From JAGTVB01 sp964624765 (GTDB taxonomy: Bacteria > Pseudomonadota > Gammaproteobacteria > HK1), in the NCBI GenBank assembly GCA_964624765.1, contig CAZUZO010000045.1, positions 1 through 21,823 on the forward strand: a stretch of DNA of 21,823 nucleotides. Reading direction: 5' to 3'. Positions 15,448 through 21,823 of this stretch are shown piece after piece. How positions within the stretch are numbered: the first letter of the stretch is position 1; each line of letters opens with the position of its first letter. Below the pieces are notes generated by a model, which saw only the letters and a list, made by a program, of their open reading frames with translations, did no database searches and had not been told where the DNA came from. A program made the position numbers and the translations under genes.

Positions 15448-15807
15448 TTACCACCTGAACAACACCCAGGCCGGGATTCGGTTGATCTCCGGCGAGGTGA
15501 GATCACTCCTTCGCCTATCCAAGAATCCATCGCCGTTGGTATCCACCAGGTAATACGCTGGCGCGCGCTTTGGCACCACCTTGATGGCGTATAGCAGACC
15601 ATTGAGGCGGTACTCATAGACGGTCACCTCGTCTTGCTCCTTGATCGTGACCGTGGGCTCCAACTCCTCGTCATTGGCCACGTCATCGGGTAACGCAGGT
15701 GGCTGTTCGAGAGACCCTGCTATGTGCCTATCTTGGGTCGCTTCAGCCACATCATGGTCAGCCAACGCGATCGCAACCACGCAGGCCATGAGGGTTTTGA
15801 TGGTCAT
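15448..15807 (-). CDS. DUF2782 family secreted/periplasmic protein
   Basis: The frame is open from 15831, but ATG 15805-15807 is preceded by GAGGA at eight-base spacing and gives a short signal peptide (MTIKTLMACVVAIALA). The mature ~95-aa protein has the family pattern: EPTVTI, EYRLNGLLYAIKVVP, YYLVDTNGDGFLDRR and a C-terminal PAWVLFRW. The function of DUF2782 is unknown; it is a small conserved protein of gammaproteobacteria often found beside polA, as here, where the two genes are divergent and 84 bases apart. The NGDG segment could bind a divalent cation, but this is speculative. Confidence 0.85.
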   Translation of the reverse strand: MTIKTLMACVVAIALADHDVAEATQDRHIAGSLEQPPALPDDVANDEELEPTVTIKEQDEVTVYEYRLNGLLYAIKVVPKRAPAYYLVDTNGDGFLDRRRSDLTSPEINRIPAWVLFRW

Positions 15808-15891
15808 CTGTGGGTTCCTCATCTTGAACATCTGTGCCTGCAGGCCCTACCACTCATGGCCGTTCAAGCGTGAAAGGGTTATCCTTCGCAC

Positions 15892-18615
15892 GTGAGTACG
15901 AGTACCCATCAGAGCCGTGCGAGGGGACGCCGCTTATTGATCCTAGTGGATGGATCGTCCTATTTATACCGAGCCTTTCACGCTCTACCGTCCCTGACCA
16001 ATTCCAAGGAGGAGCCGACCGGTGCCATCTACGGCATAACCAGTATGATCCGAGGCCTGCTGCGGACCTATGACCCAGAGTACATTGCCATCGTTTTCGA
16101 TGCCAAGGGGATAACTTTCCGTGATGAACTCTATTCTGCCTACAAAGCCAATCGGCCGCCCATGCCCGACGCCCTGGCCCGCCAACTCGAGCCGATTCAC
16201 GCCATCGTCCGAGCCCTCGGCCTGCCGTTGTTAGAGATCCCAGGGGTGGAAGCCGATGATGTGATCGGAACACTGGCCACCCGTGCCAGCCGATCGGGGC
16301 TAACAACCATCATATCGACGGGCGACAAGGATCTCGCACAGCTCGTCAGCGATGACATCACGCTAGTCAACACCATGGACGGAAGCGAGCTCACCCCGGC
16401 GACCATGGAGGCTAAATTCGGCATACCGGCCGACCTCATCGTGCCTTACCTCGCGCTCATCGGGGACACCGTCGACAACGTACCAGGCATTCCGAAGGTG
16501 GGGCCGAAAACCGCCGTCAAATGGCTCAAAAGCTATGGGTCGCTGGCGCGTCTGACCGCCGAAGCACCCAATATTAAAGGCAAGATCGGTGAGATCCTGC
16601 GCGCCCATCTGTCGCAGTTACCGCTCGCCGAGAAGTTGCTCACCATTCGCAACGACCTGTCGATCGATTTCAAGCCCGTGGATCTCGAACGAAGGCCCCC
16701 AGACGTCCAGACGCTGCGCAGGCTGTATGCCGAACTCGAATTCAAAACGTGGCTATCAGAGCTTCTCACCGCCGGCCAGACCGCCACCGAGCAACAGCAG
16801 AACACCGCACCCCGCTATGAGACCATCCTCGATCCGTACCAGCTCGATCAATGGCTTAGGCGCCTAGAGAAGGCCGACCTATTTGCCATCGATACCGAAA
16901 CAACGAGTCTCGACTACATGACCGCTGAGATCGTCGGACTGTCGTTTTCCATCGAGCCCGGCCATGGCGCTTATGTCCCCGTGGGGCATGACTACCTCGA
17001 CGCCCCCAAACAACTGCCTCGGACCCAAGTGCTAGAGCGGTTTCGTCCCTTACTCGAGAGTTCGGAGATCACCAAGGTCGGTCAAAATCTGAAGTACGAC
17101 ATCAGCGTCTTGGCTCGTCACGGAATCACGCTCCGAGGCGGCCGATTCGACACCATGCTCGAATCTTACGTACTGGACAGCACGGCAAGCCGTCACGATA
17201 TGGACACCCTGGCCCTCAAGTACCTCGGTTATCGCACCACTCGATTCGAGGACATCGCCGGCAAAGGGCCGAAGCAACTCAGCTTCGACCAAATAGAACT
17301 CCAGCAAGCGGCCCCCTACGCCGCAGAGGATGCCGATATTACCCTGCGGCTGCATCAGCTGTTGTGGCCACGACTCTGCGAGCAACCGAGTCTGCAGCGA
17401 TTGTTTACCGACATCGAGATCCCCCTGGTACCGGTCCTGTCACGCATAGAACGAAACGGCGTCTGCGTGGATGCCGGCCTACTGGAGCAGCAAAGCCGCG
17501 AGCTTGCCCAGCGTCTCGCTCAGCTCGAAAAAGAAGCCTGCGCCATGGCAGGCGAACCGTTCAATCTGGGATCACCCAAGCAGATTCAGTACCTCTTGTT
17601 CGACAAGTTGAAGCTGCCCGTACGGGCGAAAACGCCAACTGGGCAACCCTCCACCGCCGAAAGCGTGCTACAGGACCTCGCCCTCAATTACCCGCTGCCG
17701 CAGATACTGCTCGAACACCGTTCGCTGTCTAAGCTAAAGTCCACCTATACAGATGTCCTGCCCACCCGCATTCACTCGGTCACGGGGCGCGTGCACACCA
17801 GCTACCATCAAGCTGTGGCGTCGACCGGTCGGCTGTCCTCTTCGGAGCCGAACCTACAAAACATTCCAGTGCGTACTCCCGAGGGTCGGCGTATCCGGCA
17901 GGCCTTCATCGCAGCACCCGGCTATCGGTTGCTCGCGGCCGATTACTCCCAGATCGAACTTCGCATCATGGCCCACCTCTCCGGCGATGAGGGCCTGAAG
18001 CAGGCCTTTGCCCAGGGGGCCGACATTCATCGGATCACAGCGGCGGAGGTCTTTGGCTTACCGGTTTCCCAGGTCACCGAAGCCCAGCGCCGCAGTGCAA
18101 AAGCGATCAATTTTGGTCTCATCTATGGCATGTCGGCGTTTGGGCTCGGCCGCCAACTCGGCATTCCAAGGGAGGAGGCACAAAACTACGTAGACCTTTA
18201 CTTTGCACGCTATCCCGGCGTCAAAGCCTACATGGACGCCATTCGCCAGCGAGCACGTCAACAAGGCTACGTCGAGACCGTCTTTGGGCGCCGGCTGCAC
18301 GTACCGGAAATCGGCTCTCAGAACACCCAGCGCCGGCAGTACGCAGAGCGCACCGCCATCAATGCGCCGATGCAAGGGACCGCGGCCGACATCATCAAAC
18401 GAGCCATGGTGAGCTTAGACCGGTGGATCGAAGAAACCTCGGTCGATGCACGGATGATCATGCAGGTGCATGACGAACTCGTGTTTGAGGTAGCAGATAA
18501 TTGCATCGATACGGCTCGCGAAGCGATCGTCACACACATGACCAGCGCCGCAAAACTCTCCGTAGAGCTGGTCGTTGACGTCGGCGTCGGCAGGAACTGG
18601 GACGAAGCCCATTGA
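15892..18615 (+). CDS. polA: DNA polymerase I
   Basis: The start is GTG 15892, with AAAGGG about 14 bases upstream; 907 aa is close to the usual ~930. An N-terminal 5'-nuclease domain (~12-300) begins LLILVDGSSYLYRAFHALP and includes GVEADDVIG and GDKDLAQL. The 3'-5' exonuclease domain (~325-510) keeps its acidic residues (FAIDTETTSLD, NLKYDISVL, YAAEDADITLRLH), so proofreading is probably active. The polymerase domain carries DYSQIELR (motif A), RRSAKAINFGLIYGMSAFGL (O helix) and QVHDELVFEV (motif C). It performs gap filling, RNA-primer removal and repair synthesis in the cytosol. All key residues I can check are present. Confidence 0.98.
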   Translation: MSTSTHQSRARGRRLLILVDGSSYLYRAFHALPSLTNSKEEPTGAIYGITSMIRGLLRTYDPEYIAIVFDAKGITFRDELYSAYKANRPPMPDALARQLEPIHAIVRALGLPLLEIPGVEADDVIGTLATRASRSGLTTIISTGDKDLAQLVSDDITLVNTMDGSELTPATMEAKFGIPADLIVPYLALIGDTVDNVPGIPKVGPKTAVKWLKSYGSLARLTAEAPNIKGKIGEILRAHLSQLPLAEKLLTIRNDLSIDFKPVDLERRPPDVQTLRRLYAELEFKTWLSELLTAGQTATEQQQNTAPRYETILDPYQLDQWLRRLEKADLFAIDTETTSLDYMTAEIVGLSFSIEPGHGAYVPVGHDYLDAPKQLPRTQVLERFRPLLESSEITKVGQNLKYDISVLARHGITLRGGRFDTMLESYVLDSTASRHDMDTLALKYLGYRTTRFEDIAGKGPKQLSFDQIELQQAAPYAAEDADITLRLHQLLWPRLCEQPSLQRLFTDIEIPLVPVLSRIERNGVCVDAGLLEQQSRELAQRLAQLEKEACAMAGEPFNLGSPKQIQYLLFDKLKLPVRAKTPTGQPSTAESVLQDLALNYPLPQILLEHRSLSKLKSTYTDVLPTRIHSVTGRVHTSYHQAVASTGRLSSSEPNLQNIPVRTPEGRRIRQAFIAAPGYRLLAADYSQIELRIMAHLSGDEGLKQAFAQGADIHRITAAEVFGLPVSQVTEAQRRSAKAINFGLIYGMSAFGLGRQLGIPREEAQNYVDLYFARYPGVKAYMDAIRQRARQQGYVETVFGRRLHVPEIGSQNTQRRQYAERTAINAPMQGTAADIIKRAMVSLDRWIEETSVDARMIMQVHDELVFEVADNCIDTAREAIVTHMTSAAKLSVELVVDVGVGRNWDEAH

Positions 18616-18716
18616 CGGCAAACGGGCTCTGATTAAATATCTACGTCATTAAATAGGTGTTCAACACCACCCCCAGCACTAGGCTTCAGTTCTCTCAATA
18701 CTAACGGACACTGGAT

Positions 18717-19460
18717 ATGTTGCTCATACCCGCTATCGATCTAAAAGACGGCAAATGCGTGCGCTTGCGTCAGGGGCGTAGGGAGGAAGAGACGGTCTTT
18801 TCTAACGATCCGATGGCCGTGGCGAAGCGTTGGGTCGAAGCCGGCGCGAGGCGACTGCATATTGTCGATCTAGACGGGGCAATGGTGGGCCAGCCCAGGA
18901 ATGCGGAGATCATCGGTGCCATCGTGACGGCGTTTCCCCAAGTTCCCATCCAAGTGGGAGGCGGTATCCGCAGCGAAGAGACCATCGAGACATACCTCGA
19001 AGTCGGAGTCAAGTATGTCATCCTGGGTACCAAAGCGGTCACTGCTCCGCATTTCGTCGCCGACGCCTGTACCGAGTTTCCGGGCCATATCATCGCTGGA
19101 CTGGACGCCCGGGACGGCCGAGTCGCCGTCAACGGGTGGTCCAAACTTTCCAGTCACAACGCCATCGACGTGGCTCGACGACTGGAGCAAGATGGCGTCG
19201 AGGCCATCGTCTATACCGACATCAGCCGCGATGGAATGATGACCGGTGTGAACGTCGAGAGCACGGTGGAATTGGCTCAATCGATAACCATCGACGTCAT
19301 TGCAGCAGGCGGCATCACATCCCTAGAAGACATCCGCGCCCTGTGCAAGGTGGCCGGCGAAGGCATCATAGGAGCTATCACCGGACGTGCTATCTATGAA
19401 GGCAGCCTGGATTTTGCGCAAGGCCAGCAGCTGGCCGACACCCTGAGCGCCGTGACTTAA
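18717..19460 (+). CDS. hisA: Phosphoribosylformimino-5-aminoimidazole carboxamide ribotide isomerase
   Basis: The 247-aa (beta/alpha)8-barrel catalyses the Amadori-type isomerisation of ProFAR to PRFAR in histidine synthesis. Catalytic Asp8 (IPAIDLKDGKCVRL) and Asp130 (AGLDARDG) are present, as are the phosphate-binding QVGGGIR and AAGGI motifs and TDISRDGMMTG. It starts 101 bases after polA on the same strand. The usual partners hisH and hisF are not beside it: the next gene is a PP2C phosphatase. The gene appears complete and functional. The ribosome binding site is weak. Confidence 0.97.
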   Translation: MLLIPAIDLKDGKCVRLRQGRREEETVFSNDPMAVAKRWVEAGARRLHIVDLDGAMVGQPRNAEIIGAIVTAFPQVPIQVGGGIRSEETIETYLEVGVKYVILGTKAVTAPHFVADACTEFPGHIIAGLDARDGRVAVNGWSKLSSHNAIDVARRLEQDGVEAIVYTDISRDGMMTGVNVESTVELAQSITIDVIAAGGITSLEDIRALCKVAGEGIIGAITGRAIYEGSLDFAQGQQLADTLSAVT

Positions 19461-19738
19461 GCTAAAGCAGGCCGCTTTGCCGGTCGATATGCACCTAGAG
19501 GGCGGCCTCCATCGTCACGGAACGGAACTCCCTTACGGACCGTTGACCGACACGTTCCCAGGCTTCGACCGCCCCGTTGTCGAGCCCCCCATCGAGCCAT
19601 CCAAGAGCTAGGCGCAGGGCGCACAACGATGGGCCTATCGGCGCGATAGGAAAGCAACATGCCCGCATCAAAACGCTATCGGAAGGCACCGTCCGTTTAC
19701 TGACACGTTCTCAGCCATGCCGACGCTTGACCTTGCGC

Positions 19739-21790
19739 ATGATCCCCGCCTGGAACGAGGCTTCCGCCGCTGCCCTTCCCGCACCTAGTTCAGTATTAGT
19801 GGAACTCTTCTTCGAAATCGCTGGCGGCCAGTTCCTCGGGGCGCGAGACTTTCAGGAGGACGCGTTCCTCACCACCTATCTGGATGATGCGGGAGGCACG
19901 TCGAAATCGGCCGTGCTCGCCATCATCGCCGACGGAATGGGCGGCCACGCGGCCGGCAATATCGCCGCCAATTTGGTGGTTTCCACATTCAACGGCTCGG
20001 TGACCAGGAGCTTCGGGAGTGAGGAATTCCCGCCCCTCCTGCGCGAGTGTGTGACCCGGGCCAATGACTCGTTAAAGGAATCCATCCGCGAAACCCCCGC
20101 TCTCGATGGTATGGGTTGTACCCTCGTGGCGGCAGCCGTGGTGCGGGGGAAACTGTGGTGGATCAGCGTAGGCGATAGTCACCTGTACTTGATACGACAC
20201 GGGGAACTCAGCAAGCGCAACGAAGACCATAGCTACGGTGGCTACCTTGAGCGCATGAAAACGCAAGGGCTCAATCTTGAGCCCGATCCGGCACTTTCTC
20301 GCAATATGCTCATGAGCGCCATTACCGGCGAGGAAATCGCGGAAATCGATTGCCCAGAAAAACCGTTGCAGCTGCGCCCCGGCGATCGACTCATTCTCGC
20401 CAGCGACGGTCTCGATACGCTAAGTCGAGGCCAAATCACGCAGTTCTGTGCCTGGTCAAAATCCGCCAAGGACTGTGTTGGCAGCCTACTCAAGGCGGTG
20501 GAAGATGGCGGGCGGCCACGCCAAGACAACACCACTGTGGTCGTCATTGACGTCCTGCAACGCCAACCACTCAGCGATACTGAAGCTCGCTCGCCCGAAC
20601 AAAGCGATGCCACCCTCCATCCGTCGTGGTCGGAGCCCGATAAGCCCCGCACGCTGGAGAGGGAGGCGCCCCGACGGCTTGCAGAGCGTACCCAGAAAGC
20701 ATCGGGCCCTGCTAAGGCGAGGGCGGGAAGCGGCCTGCGGCGGGGGGCTGTCGTCGCTGTCCTCGTCTTGTTGCTAGCGATTGTGAGCCTTTGGTTCCTT
20801 GCAAACGGCAACGATTCAAGGGTCGGAGGTGAAGGCACGCTCACCTCGGCGTCACCGCATGCGGCCGCGGTAGGAAAGACGCCGCTCCGGTCGACGCCCT
20901 CTGGTACCGAGCAGTCACCTCCAGAACCTCCGGCGAGTACGCCGAAAAACGGGACCACTCGCCTGCCCCTCGAAGCGAAAGGCGCTTCCATCCCTCAGCC
21001 TCGAGAGGTGCCCAACAAGGCCCAGGCACACCCGACGGCGACTTTTCGTGATCCGTTGGTCAGCGGTGGCAGGGGACCGGCGATGATCGCACTCTCCGGC
21101 GGTAGCTTCCCGATGGGAAGTTCGGACTTGTCCATCGTTGCCGAAGAACGTCCCCAACGTCAGGTCTTGGTGAAGCCATTCGCCATCAGCCAGTACGAGA
21201 TCACCATTAAGGAGTACGTGGATTTTGCCAATGCCACCCGGCGCAAACTGCCGCCCCACCTACCAAGGGACAACGGCCTGTTACCGATGCATTCCGTGAG
21301 TTGGGAAGACGCCCATGCCTACACACGGTGGCTCTCCGCACAAACCGGTCACCCATACCGGCTGCCCAGCGAAGCGCAATGGGAATACGCTGCCCTCGGC
21401 GGTACCAACACGCCCTACTGGTGGGGATTCGAAGTCGGCCAAAACCAGGCCCACTGCCGGAAATGTGGAACCGCGTTCACTGCGGAAAAGCCGCTCCCTG
21501 TCGGGCGGTTTGCCGCCAACCCCTTCGGGCTCCATGACACAGCCGGTAACGTCGCCGAATGGGTGCAAGATTGCTTTCATGAGACGTACCATGGGGCACC
21601 GGCCGATGACAGCGTTTGGCAAGGTGGCAACTGTACCTATCGCATCGTGCGGGGAGGCTCGTTTCACAGCGCACCCACGGCCATCCGCTCCCGAGCGCGT
21701 AGCAAACTGCGACCGAATAATACTTATGACACGGTGGGCATCCGCGTGGTTCGGGAACTCAAAAGCACGGCACGCCGTCCACAGAAGTGA
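19739..21790 (+). CDS. PP2C-type protein phosphatase fused through a membrane helix to a SUMF1/FGE-like domain
   Basis: The frame opens at TTG 19577, but the first 54 residues look non-coding; ATG 19739 gives 683 aa. Residues ~20-290 are a PP2C/PPM phosphatase: ARDFQEDAF, IADGMGGHAAG (metal Asp65), GMGCTLVAAAV, ISVGDSHLYLI, ILASDGLD and RQDNTTVVV. After a Pro/Arg-rich linker, one transmembrane helix (~335-355, VVAVLVLLLAIVSLWFLA) leads to a low-complexity segment and then an FGE-sulfatase (SUMF1) fold (~441-677): SGGSFPMGSSD, ISQYEITIKEYVDF, MHSVSWEDAHAYTRWL, YRLPSEAQWEYA and VRGGSFHSAPTAIRSRARS. The phosphatase should be cytosolic and the FGE-like part periplasmic. The Cys pair used by true formylglycine-generating enzymes after GGS is absent, so the domain is probably a binding or sensing module. 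Ser/Thr-kinase signalling is the likely context. Confidence 0.9.
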   Translation: MIPAWNEASAAALPAPSSVLVELFFEIAGGQFLGARDFQEDAFLTTYLDDAGGTSKSAVLAIIADGMGGHAAGNIAANLVVSTFNGSVTRSFGSEEFPPLLRECVTRANDSLKESIRETPALDGMGCTLVAAAVVRGKLWWISVGDSHLYLIRHGELSKRNEDHSYGGYLERMKTQGLNLEPDPALSRNMLMSAITGEEIAEIDCPEKPLQLRPGDRLILASDGLDTLSRGQITQFCAWSKSAKDCVGSLLKAVEDGGRPRQDNTTVVVIDVLQRQPLSDTEARSPEQSDATLHPSWSEPDKPRTLEREAPRRLAERTQKASGPAKARAGSGLRRGAVVAVLVLLLAIVSLWFLANGNDSRVGGEGTLTSASPHAAAVGKTPLRSTPSGTEQSPPEPPASTPKNGTTRLPLEAKGASIPQPREVPNKAQAHPTATFRDPLVSGGRGPAMIALSGGSFPMGSSDLSIVAEERPQRQVLVKPFAISQYEITIKEYVDFANATRRKLPPHLPRDNGLLPMHSVSWEDAHAYTRWLSAQTGHPYRLPSEAQWEYAALGGTNTPYWWGFEVGQNQAHCRKCGTAFTAEKPLPVGRFAANPFGLHDTAGNVAEWVQDCFHETYHGAPADDSVWQGGNCTYRIVRGGSFHSAPTAIRSRARSKLRPNNTYDTVGIRVVRELKSTARRPQK

Positions 21791-21823
21791 CTGTCCCCCA
21801 AGGCGCGTAAGGGCCTCGGCGCA

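Overview
The window looks like chromosomal DNA of a gammaproteobacterium with moderately high GC. A polA gene (907 aa, proofreading residues intact) is divergent from a DUF2782 gene, a pairing I associate with gammaproteobacteria. Secreted proteins with Gram-negative signal peptides, lipoboxes and outer-membrane barrels fit. I cannot name a genus from sequence alone; a Chromatiales-like or related environmental lineage is a guess.

Layout. Positions 1-10200 hold a small membrane protein, an outer-membrane autotransporter-type barrel, a lipoprotein alpha/beta hydrolase, a very long lipoprotein with Sel1, coiled-coil and caspase (C14) domains, a class III nucleotide cyclase fused to FHA, and an ExeA-type AAA ATPase with a membrane segment and TPRs. 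Three copies of a ~150-bp repeat with ~20-bp terminal inverted repeats (MITE-like) are scattered here. One lies inside the 5' end of the barrel ORF. Positions 10192-11161 hold no convincing gene.

Positions 11162-15280 carry what I consider the most interesting unit. It has a secreted, Asn/Gln/Ser-rich, amyloid-like protein; an intrinsic terminator; a 44-residue ORF with a curlin-like Q/G/N motif; a secreted C39-type cysteine peptidase with Q/C/H/D in place; a secreted protein with a double-glycine leader-like motif; and, after an 830-bp structured non-coding stretch, an outer-membrane barrel resembling FapF. Together these look like a divergent relative of the Pseudomonas Fap functional-amyloid secretion system (FapD is a C39-like protease, FapF the outer-membrane pore), in a different gene order and with unfamiliar small subunits.

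Positions 15448-21790 carry DUF2782, polA, an isolated hisA, and a PP2C phosphatase joined through one membrane helix to a formylglycine-generating-enzyme-like (SUMF1) domain that lacks the catalytic cysteines. PP2C, FHA and SUMF1-like domains, together with the caspase and cyclase, suggest that Ser/Thr phosphorylation signalling operates in this organism. No kinase is inside the window.
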